Positions 22,501 through 30,205 of a DNA stretch of 64,000 nt are shown here, in pieces. This DNA is from Acheta domesticus (taxonomy: Eukaryota; Arthropoda; Insecta; Orthoptera; Gryllidae): positions 64,562,723 through 64,626,722 of the forward strand of contig JAHLJT010009419.1 in NCBI GenBank assembly GCA_031308135.1. Direction: 5' to 3'. Each line of letters starts with the position of its first letter. Position 1 is the first letter of the stretch. The position numbers and the translations under genes are program-made. The notes under the pieces were generated by a model. That model was not told the DNA's origin and made no database searches. It saw only the letters and a program-made list of their open reading frames with translations.

Positions 22501-24872
22501 ATTTAATTTTTTTCACATTTTTTAATTTTTCAATTTCTAATGATGGAACGGGAATATTTAAGAATATTAAATAACAATAAAAACTCACTCTAAATGGCAA
22601 TTTTCTTTGAAAAAATTGGAACCGTTTTTAAGAAAATGGCGTTTAAGTGCTTGCGTAAATTCAAAATTTGAAGCCTTTTTCACAGAAAAACTTTTAGTAT
22701 TCAAAAAACTGCATTAGAAGTTATGTGAAGTACTTTAACGCACAAATACAATATTCCTTACAAATTTCTGCAAATGTGAATATGAAAGATGTGAGAGATT
22801 TTCAAGAAAGCAAAATATACTCCGAAATGAACTTTACGTCATACTAAAGAATGTTCACTATCTATGAAACACTATCTATGAAACACTATCCTTTCGAAAA
22901 GTTTGAAGATAATATTTGGACCCATTTATATGAAAATGGCGTTTAAGCGTTTCTGAAAATGCGGAATATTGAGCTAGTTTTGACAGATAAATATTGAGTT
23001 TTCGAGAAACTTTATATAACTTTATTTAAAGCACATGCACTTACAAATATAATAATGTGAACAAATTGCCGTTAATGGAAGTATTAACGCAGTGAGAGTC
23101 AAGTCAACAAAATTACATGTTTATAATTTTTGAAATGACAAAAAGAGTAAGATATTGTTTGCGTCATCTCATAGAGTACATTTGGACCTATCTCTACCAA
23201 AAGTTTGAAGAAAAATTTGTTGCGATGTTTTCGAGAAAATCCGGTTTTTGTAATTTTTTAAAATTGCGTTGAAAAAAAACTCTTTTTCGGTACCAAAGAC
23301 TCACAAAAAGGAATTCTGGCTACACTACGTATTAGAGGATTTTTTGTAATTTAGCAATTGGATTTATGGTCTTTTTCGTTATCAGGTGTTGGCAATGAAT
23401 TTTTTTTCTGCCGAAAATCTGCCCTTAGTAAAAATTGATATATGATACCTATTGACTTACCTACTTTTTCATGACCGGGTGCAAAGCACTTCCTGTCAAG
23501 GACAAATTTCCTTTCCTTTAATGTTTGCTCTTATGATTTGTTTATTGTCAATCCAAATGAAGATTTTAAAGGGAACTGTAGTCCTTTCCATTGAAAGGCA
23601 AATCAGTAGACATCAAGGAAATTCATGGGTATTAATACAGATTGCTCTTTACTCATCGGGTTAGAATTTTACTTTCAACAATATTATTTTTATTTCTTTT
23701 ACTATCAGTCGTGTTCTGTGACGTACCGAAATATTTATTACTAAATATGCCCGACTTTTTCTAATACTTTATTACAATGAATGTTTTCTTATTCACCAAA
23801 TCTCATGACATGCATCCATACATTGGAATGCTCCATCGGACTACATCGGACGAAATTGTAATGAATAGTGAAAGAAGCAAATGCCACTAAAATAATGCCA
23901 CGAGCTTCTGTGTTGAGCAAATACATTTTTATGATTTATTTAAATGAACAATATTTTAAAAACAAATCAAGAAACTAAATTTATTTTCAATAACCATTTC
24001 CACTCTTTAAGGCCATTTTTTCTTGCTCGAAATTATTACTCTCACTTTTAGTACATAATAGCAATGCTTTCACTTATCTTGGTAATTTTTTCTCGGATGA
24101 TTCCGGTTCACATTTACTACACAATATCGTTCCTCGTGAACTTCAGTATTCAATTGCACTTCATAACATTCCCGTGTCAATTCTTGTCGTCAAATATTGT
24201 TCTATTTCACAACTCTTCTTACTTTTTAACATTATTTTCGACTTTTTACGAATACAGACAAAAAAACTCCTCCTTTGGCAAACTCCTCTTATATCGTCCT
24301 AAGCAAAGCCCCCTTGTCTCTCTTTTTTTAATCTTCTGCCCTATCATTTTCTATGGGGTTTACATATACTGTAATATGATATATTACAGTACCATTGTAC
24401 AACCTTGGCGCATCAAGATTTCTTATAAAAAGGGCAGGGATCGTACCTTTGACTGTAACTTACGGAATGGAACCACAGGTGTTTCAAGAAAATGTTTAAA
24501 AATCCAAAAAAAGGCTAACTAATATTTTTACTATCTAATATTTTTAAGATGATTTTAAATCTTTTCCACAGGAACTGGCCGTGGTCTGAAATTATAAAAG
24601 GGTTTATACTGCAAATGGAAGAGGCAGGAATCGTTCGTAAGTGGAAAGCGGACTTCCGCATATTCATTGGCATTTTTCTACGCACATTCGAATTGTCGGA
24701 TCTCAGACCACAGCAGCGGGACGACAGTGCGAAGGCACTGACACTGAAGCAAGTCGTCGGACATCTGCAACTGCTCTGCGCAGGTCCAGGGGAAGCTATT
24801 GCGCATCGTATCCGACTTAAGCTAGTTAGCGTCAGGCACCAGTTTGCGTCACGATATTTGCGGGAATTTTAA
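7202..24872 (+). CDS. Ionotropic-receptor-like chemosensory gene (multi-exon, 5' part damaged)
   Basis: Divergent ionotropic receptor (IR), the insect chemosensory branch of the ionotropic glutamate receptor family; such proteins are cation-channel subunits in sensory-neuron dendrites. Best-supported exons are 7,202-7,580, 12,854-13,118, 14,704-15,135, 15,601-15,929 and 24,572-24,872. The last four join in matching phases (0, 0, 2) and encode about 441 open residues: ligand-binding lobe S1, M1, pore, M2, lobe S2 and a C-terminal segment. Exon 1 gives a signal peptide and the start of the amino-terminal domain but needs a frameshift. Exons between 7,580 and 12,854 are uncertain. The 8.6-kb last intron contains a LINE, a mariner and repeat copies. 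Either a recently damaged gene or an assembly with small indels in GC-rich sequence. Which IR it is cannot be told; it does not look like a co-receptor such as IR25a or IR8a. Confidence 0.75.
7674..7976 (+). CDS. Possible IR exon 2 (amino-terminal domain continuation)
   Basis: Follows a TTTCAG acceptor and opens in phase 0, matching the donor at 7,580. It reads YIVGNSKRDLQLNSAVPIVL and onward to an in-frame TGA at 7,974-7,976. The last third enters the 120-bp degenerate tandem repeat. No donor is obvious before the stop, so the exon may end earlier or be broken. The assignment rests on splice-phase agreement and position only. Confidence 0.35.
   Translation, partial: YIVGNSKRDLQLNSAVPIVLANGKKPFHGTLCEKNFIWKHRRRTIRSQFQILTPRSPTRQQHFQEGAPEKGTDTGQMQLIQVKKQTMNLNESAKDRWDKK
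7850..8290 (+). repeat. Degenerate coding-like tandem repeat, about 120-bp unit
   Basis: Roughly four units start near 7,858, 7,976, 8,096 and 8,222. Translated, they share patterns such as LIQSKKELMNRKE, LFQSKNEA, GEYWESVLE and REFWEGVLEE followed by LQL. The similarity jumps through all three reading frames (stops at 7,976 and 8,193), which implies at least two +1 shifts since duplication. Either a dead coding repeat within the receptor gene or an intronic minisatellite that once was coding. Confidence 0.7.
8381..8594 (+). CDS. Possible further IR exon (uncertain)
   Basis: After a GTTCAG acceptor the frame is open: NDLSVMKLLLQRHQSFRGVV, then REDGIADTWRGLAIDPAAGR and further to about 8,594, where a weak GTTTAG could be a donor. 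The segment has the mixed composition of real coding sequence and sits in the right interval for the amino-terminal domain. However, the phase at that donor does not match the acceptor at 12,854, so the join or the boundaries are wrong or an exon is missing. Confidence 0.3.
9082..11411 (-). mobile_element. DDE DNA transposon with long terminal inverted repeats
   Basis: A 2.33-kb element in an IR intron. The ends are long inverted repeats: 9,082-9,199 and the reverse complement of 11,291-11,411 both begin ACAAGGGAAGTAACAGA and stay alignable to a shared CCAGTTTCC and GGACT/AAGTCCTC block, about 120 bp in. Minus-strand remains of its transposase lie inside. No convincing target-site duplication is visible next to the ends. 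Two GC-rich patches (9,240-9,370 and 11,140-11,220) differ from the AT-rich transposase body. The superfamily is not certain. Confidence 0.8.
9507..10803 (-). pseudogene. Decayed DDE-superfamily transposase
   Basis: Reading the minus strand from 10,803: an N-terminal helix-turn-helix-like region (YEYKKAVEF, then VMSERQLYL), a middle part with TPRSIFKKAHKIKSRKITKF, then catalytic-core-like motifs HTDQSGFEREM (first Asp), LQEPKGFFGPVV and LLLDSWTTYN (second Asp) with IPQGKTIELLPGTS. A C-terminal segment FPSPRFQNMIKHSWF, ITERP follows. I recognise this layout from DDE endonuclease transposases widespread in arthropods, often labelled with a CENP-B or DDE_1-like domain. The frame changes at about 10,535, 10,009, 9,840 and 9,700, so no intact protein can be made. 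The third catalytic Asp region is disrupted. Confidence 0.75.
11678..11914. mobile_element. Foldback element with 76-bp inverted arms
   Basis: Arms 11,678-11,753 and 11,839-11,914 are near-perfect reverse complements (two to three differences over 76 bp), each containing CCGGGCTGATGGGCCGTGG and GAACTGCCAAACGTTTC. The 85-nt centre holds two copies of the small palindromic motif GCGACTGACTTCAGTCGC-like sequence and repeated GTCCCGGACA. CCACTGAAGATGCCCACCGC followed by GTGAAACG resembles the ends of Penelope-like elements as I remember them; that link is tentative. Confidence 0.85.
12440..12805 (-). repeat. Repeat-family outer-end variant
   Basis: Ends at 12,760-12,805 in the family signature (ACTTTCCATACACTACG, then GTATACGGGAAAGT). 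The segment 12,590-12,745 (GACATATTTAAAAAATTGCGC, AACGCC, CCATACTTGCGTTTCCTT) recurs at 17,985-18,145, so this end belongs to a sub-type distinct from the main copies. Confidence 0.6.
12854..13118 (+). CDS. IR exon: end of amino-terminal region and ligand-binding lobe S1
   Basis: Acceptor TTTGCAG ends at 12,853, and the first base completes a split codon. The frame runs 88 codons to a strong donor TTT/GTAAGT at 13,118, ending in phase 0. Key stretch: ALAISGTKQPIYGYMILLLE then RLRIKLSLYLVDVHDF, the usual YG-x-x-x-LLExL opening of IR lobe S1. The join to 14,704 is in phase. Confidence 0.7.
13850..14240 (-). repeat. Modular repeat family, partial copy
   Basis: Contains the same blocks as the outer third of copy 1: AGATCAATCGGGAATATCAA, GACAGACGGATAGACAGACG, CACCACGTGTTAGAGGATT, GACGAAAATTCGCCGTTTTTC and GCGTTACATAACTTTC. 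It ends near 14,240 at CAAGAAAGTAAAAG. It lies in the intron between the IR exons at 13,118 and 14,704. Confidence 0.7.
14704..15135 (+). CDS. IR exon: S1, first membrane helix, pore and second membrane helix
   Basis: Acceptor TTTACCAG at 14,703, donor CAG/GTTGGC after 15,135; 144 codons, phase 0 at both ends. Order: S1 remainder (MGAIDLVPEYRSYLVEGLGF), a linker (VPIAAPLPAWSLPLRVFSP), M1 (IWLLLLGTTVAYVLAW), a pore segment rich in Ala ending in LRAFSSCGG, then M2 (LAGALLASAVVVAAVYQ). The VYQ/G end of M2 is the classical IR splice position before the lobe S2 segment. The second half is extremely GC-rich while the flanking introns are AT-rich. Confidence 0.82.
15601..15929 (+). CDS. IR exon: ligand-binding lobe S2
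   Basis: Acceptor GTGTTTCAG ends at 15,600; donor AACG/GTGAGT after 15,929, leaving two bases of an Arg codon. Reads GRLFDLIIHPEHEREIDTFA and QLAKRKMTLLLPNASVSSFL, then FLVPIFQRNES and YYPSEAWKIYG, to the Cys-containing HLCSKR. Directly continues M2 of the preceding exon (VYQ/GRLFDL), the conserved IR arrangement. Confidence 0.82.
15980..17475 (+). repeat. Modular repeat family, near-complete copy
   Basis: Full layout of the family in forward orientation. Outer left end CCCGTATACGTACG with GAAAATCGAT and GTCCCCTGATACCGAAAAA (16,085-16,110), an ACGTCCGTCCG tract, then body units carrying CGCTCAAACGCCATTTTCTG. The right end has AGATAATGGAAGCTGGCAAG, GAAAACTAATACGGGAAAGT and AGCACCACTAGTT (to about 17,475). 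Both outer ends contain ACTTTCCCGTAT in inverted orientation. No conserved ORF. Confidence 0.8.
17530..17965 (+). repeat. Modular repeat family, degenerate left-end copy
   Basis: AATGCTGCAGGAAAACCGAC, a GAAAAAGGGAATAA remnant of the GATACCGAAAAAG box, CAAAACGTCTCCCTGTCTGT and GCGGCTAAACACTA line up with the first third of the copies at 15,980 and 43,312. Short direct copies of ATAAATATAGTATG with GGAAAGTTG end it at 17,920-17,965. Confidence 0.5.
17985..18145 (-). repeat. Second copy of the 12.6-kb repeat sub-type
   Basis: About 160 bp alignable to 12,590-12,745: GACATATTTAAAAAATTGCG, then GTAACGCCGACACCTACAGG, CCATACTTGCGTTTCCTTG and TATCATACGTCGATTTTCTT. It lacks the terminal GTATACGGGAAAGT of the other copy. 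Confidence 0.6.
19041..20330 (-). pseudogene. 3' end of a non-LTR retrotransposon ORF2 (RNase H and C-terminal finger)
   Basis: Minus-strand remnant of a LINE polyprotein, 5'-truncated near 20,330 where the mariner sequence begins. Before the long open stretch, a frame-shifted segment reads LDVIHNKALRISTG and EPTLSHRSQMLTLKYAIK, the usual region after the reverse transcriptase. The 366-codon stretch then holds an RNase H-like fold in which expected acidic positions are replaced (IYIKVNNN, FSTSLEAINNI), followed by a C-terminal CQHC...FEHILTQC zinc-finger-like motif. Clade (I, Loa, jockey or R1-like) is uncertain. The replaced residues suggest a dead RNase H. Confidence 0.75.
20340..21560 (+). 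pseudogene. Mariner-family transposase, decayed
   Basis: Fragments in several frames together make up a mariner transposase. First comes CSVIRFLLSEGVQGEEIRR (about 20,457), interrupted by a local duplication of GCCGTATTGCCG with CCGGCCGGC. Then FKSGRTSVKDEERTGRPPSA, NRMEINHGSAYEIMHNRL, CARWVPKQLHEEHKCNRV and ITGDVAWVHHFEPESKRQ (first catalytic Asp; the next acidic residue is Val). Next LSEGVLFLHDNAS (second Asp), then LLDYQLFGHLKNNLRGRRF near the third Asp. At least three frame changes and stops make it inactive. Exact terminal repeats were not resolved. Confidence 0.85.
21220..21252. repeat. 33-bp near-perfect palindrome inside the mariner
   Basis: CATGATAATGCAAGC and its reverse complement flank a 3-base centre, with only the middle base unpaired. 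A third partial copy (GCTTGCATGATAATGC) follows at 21,263. The duplicated segment is the codons for the catalytic LHDNA motif, so it arose within the element. Confidence 0.85.
21600..21745 (-). repeat. Modular repeat family, small fragment
   Basis: Carries AAAAATTGGAAGACATTTTTAAG and TGCGAAATTTGATGC as in the body units, and ends in AAACTAGTGGTGCTTCTAAA, the reverse complement of the family's right-end box. The central part is lost. Confidence 0.5.
22150..22235 (-). repeat. tRNA-derived SINE-like fragment (tentative)
   Basis: On the minus strand GACGCAGCTGTTGTGAGG is a fair A-box-like segment and TTGTTCGAGTCCTGATCAGG a fair B-box, at roughly tRNA spacing. The remaining cloverleaf does not form, so this is at most a tRNA-related repeat, not a tRNA gene. 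Confidence 0.3.
22375..23445 (-). repeat. Modular repeat family, long copy showing internal units
   Basis: Begins at the right-end box (ACTAGTGGTGGTACAGAATG, then TTTCCCGTATTAGTTTTCTA). Body units then repeat at about 295-300 bp: each has an AAAATGGCGTTTAAG phrase (22,636 and 22,940), a GAGTTTTCGAGAAACTTTAT-type phrase, a CACAAATACAATA/ACAAATATAATAATG phrase and a GTGAGAG phrase. The left end is cut off near 23,440 after CTGCCGAAAATCTGCC. Confidence 0.8.
23450..24571. other. AT-rich intron sequence, nothing recognised
   Basis: Lies between the repeat copy and the last IR exon. One hydrophobic ORF (24,064-24,522) exists but has only T-rich composition and no motif. I see no support for a gene here. 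Confidence 0.6.
24572..24872 (+). CDS. IR terminal exon (end of S2, last helix region, C-terminus)
   Basis: Acceptor TTTTCCACAG ends at 24,571, and the first G completes the Arg codon left at 15,929. It reads NWPWSEIIKGFILQMEEAGI, then VRKWKADF, LTLKQVVGHLQLLCAGPGEA (the final hydrophobic segment) and VSVRHQFASRYLREF before TAA at 24,870-24,872. The pattern of a helix ending in EAGI-x-x-KW and a following hydrophobic stretch is the standard IR C-terminus. It sits 8.6 kb from the previous exon, across transposon-filled intron. Confidence 0.8.
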
Positions 24873-25029
24873 ATGCAGTCAGATATCAAATTTATCACCT
24901 CACAAGATATTGATGAAGCTTTTCTTTTAAATTTATGAAGCTTTTCTTTTAAATATTCCAAACGTTACACCATCATGTAATTTTTCGTTGAAAATTGTTA
25001 TTTTATTCCACTTTAAAATGTTTCTCGAC

Positions 25030-25400
25030 ACTTTTCGCTCACCATGCAACATGGCGGCCAGCGTCTTGTCTGGCTTTTCAAACCAAATGCCTGCGCTGAG
25101 GTCACGTGCTTCGTGACGCAAACTGGTGCAGCGCAGAACGAGCAAAAAACGGTGCGCCGGAGTAACTCACCTATATCTTTCCACCGTGCGCAGGTTTGTC
25201 GGCGTCTGCGCTGGCCTTCTGCGCAGAGCTCTGGTGCGGCCTTCGAGCGAGCGAGCGTCTGCGCAGTCCCAGCCGACGTGTGCGCGCGCAGCTGAGCAAA
25301 GGGTGGCGCAGAATGTGCGCTGCGTTGCGTCGAGTGTGTGCTCAGATGCGCAAAAGCGGATGACGTGTAGAAGAGTCGTCGTTATGGCCTCAGCTTCTCC
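25030..25400. promoter_or_regulatory. CpG-rich block
   Basis: Dense CpG and GCGCAG motifs (TGCGCAG, GTGCGCGCGCAG, TGCGCTGCGTTGCG) in an otherwise AT-rich stretch, just downstream of the IR gene and just upstream of a 64-codon ORF. Could be a promoter or a GC-rich transposon piece. No TATA or initiator was clear. Confidence 0.3.
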
Positions 25401-25413
25401 ATTCTATTTGTAG

Positions 25414-25608
25414 ATGTTTCAAACTGAGCATGAACTCTCTTCCTTATTAACAGGGGTTGTGGCAGATGAAAAAGTGAACTGTGATAAAACGCTTGAAGTT
25501 ATAACACTAGCCTTGAAGGACATTGAGAACAAAACATTCAATGAGATATACTTTGAAAGAAAGTTAGCTATTAAGGCTCTAGCCTCTATAACCAAGTCTA
25601 ACAATTGA
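25414..25608 (+). CDS. Small hypothetical protein (64 aa)
   Basis: Starts at ATG 25,414 directly after the CpG-rich block. The product is mixed and soluble-looking (GVVADEKVNCDKTLEVITLA, then NEIYFERKLAIKALASITK), without low-complexity or TM segments, and reads more like coding sequence than its neighbours. I do not recognise it. It may be an exon or a fragment of a longer gene, or an ORF carried by a transposon. No partner exon was identified. Confidence 0.3.
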   Translation: MFQTEHELSSLLTGVVADEKVNCDKTLEVITLALKDIENKTFNEIYFERKLAIKALASITKSNN

Positions 25609-25861
25609 CAACAACACTGTATGTGTGAACCTTAGCACCTTACATCGGGTAGTGTGCACAGTAAAGGGTGACGAGAGACTTGAAATATTTCAATTTGAAT
25701 TATGTGCTTGTCCTCCATCCCTCTTCGACGAATCTGGCTTGATGAGGAAGGGAAGCAAATCTTCAATATTGACTGTTTAGGTTCCCAATTCAAATGAATC
25801 ATCAATAACCCCACATGCAGACAAAGTGTGCTATATCATTGATGTAGGTCACCTCCTTTAT

Positions 25862-26062
25862 CGTTCATCTTAAAATTAATATTTCCGTTCTACCATTAGG
25901 AAACCGAAAAAATTAGAAAATGTGAAAAAAAATGTAGTTAGGGCGGCGAAAGATGGCAGCTGGCACGAGTATATGGCAATTACGAATGGCTAGCCCGGAC
26001 TAAGGAAATAGAAAACTAATACGGGAAAGTCTGTGCCATTCTGTAGCACCACTAGTTTAAAT
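25862..26062 (+). repeat. Modular repeat family, right-end copy
   Basis: Contains ATATTTCCGTTCTACCATTA, GGCGGCGAAAGATGGCAGCT, GAAAACTAATACGGGAAAGT and TTCTGTAGCACCACTAGTTT in the same order and spacing as the right ends at 17,475 and 44,625. Confidence 0.75.
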
Positions 26063-26954
26063 TTATTTTTATTTGCATCAACTGCGAGGTTATTGGAGAC
26101 CATTCTGTCAGTTTACAATAAGGGTTTTACATAGCGTGATTACATACTTCTTTGCACATACATTTTTATTCAGTGATTAGATAGATATTATAGTTTACAT
26201 TGGATCAGTAGTTGGAAATATTTTACTACATGTTATGATAATATGCACTATGTATACTTAAAAACAATATTACAGTTCGTTAGAGGCATTAATTGATTTA
26301 CATAATTTTAAAAAACATCCTCTTCTAGGAACTTAGAAAAATTATAACAGACACTGACAAAATTAATGAAACACACTGAAAAAAAAGAGACCATAAATCA
26401 CAACAAGGTTTTAATAGTTGAACTAAACCTTGATGCACCAAATGGAAACATTGCTTCGTGAGGCATATACCGAGTAAGATCAACAAATATCAATAAGTAA
26501 AATAAAAATCCCGCTTGCTGAACTATTATGCTCGTGATTGTTGAGCGGTTTATGTTGCAGTGTACGGATACCTGTATGTTTCCGCACAGATCTCCTTGTT
26601 ATAAGGGCATGTGGACTTCTCCTGGACCCAGCGGCATTCAGCTTTATGTCGCTGGGACAAGTGCGTGGGAGCGGGGCACCGTGGAGGGGGGTAAAAAATC
26701 TGTCCAGTTCCCGCCTGGTTCCCGCGCTTATATGTTGCTCGTGTTTGTCCAGCAGAGAGTATTGTAAGGGAAGGCCCTATTAATTAGTGTGGATTACATA
26801 TCTGGTGGTAATTTTTTAGTAGACTCCAGAGTCAGAATTACGTATTGATGTGAAAGACTTTATTCATTGGGCGTGAACGGAATATTCGAATTAGGTGGCC
26901 ATTAACTTTGTATTGCTTCGTATTTCATTTTTCGAACAAGAGTTCTCTTTCTAG
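26063..26954. other. Spacer with no recognised gene
   Basis: AT-rich, with a short GC-richer stretch at 26,600-26,720 whose ORFs in two frames have no motif. Nothing supportable. Confidence 0.5.
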
Positions 26955-27055
26955 AATGCAGCAAATATGCTGCATTGAATGCAATGACAACAGTTTGTCA
27001 GAGAGTGGTGCCCTTCGAAGGTGGTGCCACAATGGAATGGATCAACATTTTGAAG
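26955..27055 (+). CDS. Candidate leader exon A before the Helitron gene
   Basis: Bounded by TTTCTAG at the start and GAAG/GTATGT at the end. An ATG follows one base in, and the frame reads MQQICCIECNDNSLSESGAL to NGMDQHFE, ending in phase 1. Cys-rich start, no recognised domain. Phase and boundary sequences match exon B and the acceptor just before the Helitron ATG, which suggests a spliced N-terminal leader, but nothing else proves it. Confidence 0.3.
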
Positions 27056-28374
27056 GTATGTATATATACCTACCCAGAAATGCATGTTTTTAGGTTACTA
27101 ATCCCTATTAATCAAAGTTACCAGTAAATTAATTGTAAAATTTCCAAAAAGCTTGTGTTGAACATGATAAACCAAATAATTTTACATCACCAGTTAAAAT
27201 AATTGTATACATATGTTGGTGAATTTCTTCAAGTTTTCTACTTGGTTATATATTACAAAAACAAATTTGTTATGATAAATTATTAGTGATGATCAACAAT
27301 TCTTACAAATAATATTATATTGTTGACATAGTCAATGTCATGTTGCTTTAAAATAAAGGATAATTTAATGAATTTAATGCATTATTATTGGAAATATTTT
27401 TTTAATATTTTATGTTTTTTTTCACTTTTTCTGTATTTGTTACTTTATTATTATTATTAAAATGACTATATGAAATACATTAAACATTAATTAATATTTG
27501 TCCTTTAAGCTATATAAGAAATTCAAATGCCATTGTGTTCAAGTGTTTATAGAGAACTCAGTTTCCAAACTCTTATTTTGCATTCAAGAAAACGTGCAGG
27601 TAATCTCCTCCCTCAGGCATCACATACATTTTTTACTGTTTTTTTACCAAATAAATAAACAAACATTGAATTCCCTGCAAAGGACTTGGTTAATTGTTTT
27701 AAAAAAAGTACTATTAAAGAATAAGTTATATGATTAGTTATATGATTAGTTTTTAATACACAATTGGGCATTGCAAATGTACTGTTTACAATAAAGTTTA
27801 ATGCTTTACCAATCTTATGACATATTTTTAACATGGTCTCAAAGTGTCATTAATGTCAATTAGAAATTGAATAATTGAATGTTGTGAAATGTGAAGTTTA
27901 ACTAGGCATAACTTAAAATCACACAAATTAGGGGTTCCCAGTGTTAGGCATAATCCCAAAGATATGTGGTAGGCTTGTAGATGATTCAGGATGTACTTCA
28001 AATTTTCTCTGGGTAGTGTGAATTTCTTCTTAATGCTCACTATTCCATCCAGTTTATGAAACATTATTCCATAATATATTTATAGAAGAGTGGTTTTCCA
28101 TTGATGCTGTACCAAAAAAATATATACTTCAGTGAACTCAATCAGAAGTCATTTAAAAGTGTTTTCTTATGTACTATAAATATTCAGAATTTTCATTGTT
28201 GAAATTGAGGCTAAAATGTCACGTGTTTTGTAAATATTCAAACAAACTGTCATGTAGACCTACAAAAAGTTTCTGCTCTAAACCCTTTCTATTTACTTTT
28301 TAATTATATTTTCAAATACTGTTGTGGGGAGGTACTATTGTGTTAATTTTATTCTTTACTGTTGATTGTTGCAG

Positions 28375-28428
28375 ATACTATGAATGTCTATTGCCTACAA
28401 GATCAAGATTGTGATAATGTATTAGAAG
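28375..28428 (+). CDS. Candidate leader exon B before the Helitron gene
   Basis: 54 nt between GATTGTTGCAG and GAAG/GTGACT, phase 1 at both ends, reading DTMNVYCLQDQDCDNVLE when joined to exon A. Its first bases ATACTATG mirror ATACAATG at the next acceptor (30,201), where the join would give DTMARKR, the start of the Helitron protein. Confidence 0.3.
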
Positions 28429-28829
28429 GTGACTGCTAATTTACAACATGGACTTCTGTGATACTACTGTATCTATTATTTACATTCACAAAATATCATA
28501 TATATTATTAGGGAAAGGCAGTTTCGATTTAGAACTACTACCGATAAAGTACGCGACCGATTCCGCTCGGGAAGCATTTTTCTGAAAGCTCTTTTTTCAT
28601 TGTCTCGGACTGGGGTTAACTTTTTTCAACTTTTTAGTATAGAAAAAATATTTGCAATAAAATGAACAGCCGGACGATACGTGCGATTCGATTTAGATAT
28701 TTGCTTCACTTCAGAATCGATTATCGAATCGACGGGAACAGCAGCAAGCATGATGGGAACTCAGCAACTCTTCTCTTCTCGCAACGACCGTTACAGGTTG
28801 CAGGTCTTGGACATTTTGTGAAATCGAAG

Positions 28830-29972
28830 AATGCACGTTATTTTTCAGTAGAGTCCAAAGCCACGACAAAAATCTATTCGAGCGAGACGGTGAACTTTGG
28901 AATTTTTGAAGCCAAAGTAGTTGCTAAAGGCATGTATTATTAATAATGTAATTATGTAAGGTATACACGTATGATTTTGTTTTGTTTGGGAGTTGTACAT
29001 TCTACTTAACTATTTATTGAATGTTTTTGTACATTGAGATTGCTGAATACTTTTCAACAGCTTGCAAAGCAACGCCAAGAATCTATTTGAGTGTGGCAGT
29101 GAACTTTCAAATTTTTGAAACCAAAGGATTAACGAAAGGTACTTATTAATACAATTGATATTATTGCAATCTTGCTATATAACTGAGTTCTTATATGTAA
29201 TTTGTAAATAGAATGACAGGTATACTGATGTTGATGAATTATTTTCAGGAACGTGCAAGGCCACCGACAAATTAACAGGATAAGGGAATTATATGTAAGG
29301 TATACATGTATGATTTTGTTTTGTTTGGGAGTTGTACATTGTACTTAACTATTTATTGAATGTTTTTGTACATTGAGATTGCTGAATACTTTTCAGCAGC
29401 TTGCAAAGCAACGCCAAGAATCTATTTGAGTGTGGCAGTGAACTTTCAAATTTTTGAAACCAAAGGAGTAACGAAAGGTACTTATTAATACAATTGGTAT
29501 TATTGCAATCTTGCTATATAACTGAGTTCTTATTTGTAATTTGTAAATAGAATGACAGGTATACTGATGTTGATGAATTATTTTCAGGAACGTGCAAGGC
29601 CACTGACAAATTAACAGGATAAGGGAATTATATGTAAGGTATACATGTATCATTTTGTTTTGTTTGGGAGTTGTACATTGTACTTAACTATTTATTGAAT
29701 GTTTTTGTACATTGCGATTGCTGAATACTTTTCAGCAGCTTGCAAAGCAACGCCAAGAATCTATTTAAGTGTGGCAGTGAACTTTCAAATTTTTGAAACC
29801 AAAGGAGTAACGAAAGGTACTTATTAATACAATTGGTATTATTGCAATCTTGCTATATAACTGAGTTCTTATTTGTAATTTGTAAATAGAATGACAGGTA
29901 TACTGATGTTGATGAATTATTTTCAGGAACGTGCAAGGCCATTGACAAATTAACAGGGTAAGTGTATTAAAC
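28830..29972 (+). repeat. 339-bp tandem array of exon-like cassettes
   Basis: Three units with a 339-bp period (GTAAGGTATACA near 28,955, 29,294 and 29,633), preceded by a divergent partial unit at 28,830-28,945. Each full unit contains an 81-nt piece between TTTTCAG and AAAG/GTACTT that is open in phase 1 (CKATPRIYL then VAVNFQIFE) and a 30-nt piece after TTTTCAG (GTCKATDKLTG). The open frame is kept across the units, including synonymous change (TTG to TTA). The last unit ends in AACAGGGTAAGT. Confidence 0.8.
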
Positions 29973-30205
29973 ATTTCACCCTTACATTTTTAAAAGGGAA
30001 GAACTGTGACTTACTTGATCTGTAAGTGTGCATTTCTTGCAATATTTTCTCTAATCAATCCTGAAAATGACTAATAAATTAAAAATTATTACAGTGCTGT
30101 AATATTGTTATAGCTAATACTTTGTAGTTTACAACTGATTTGTAATATTTATCATTTGTGGACAACATATTTATATACTGATATGATTTGTGATTTGTAG
30201 ATACA

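Noticed and set aside
24064..24522. 152-codon hydrophobic ORF, first thought to be a membrane protein
   Set aside because: T-rich sequence gives Phe/Leu/Ile by chance; it lies in the last IR intron with no family motif.
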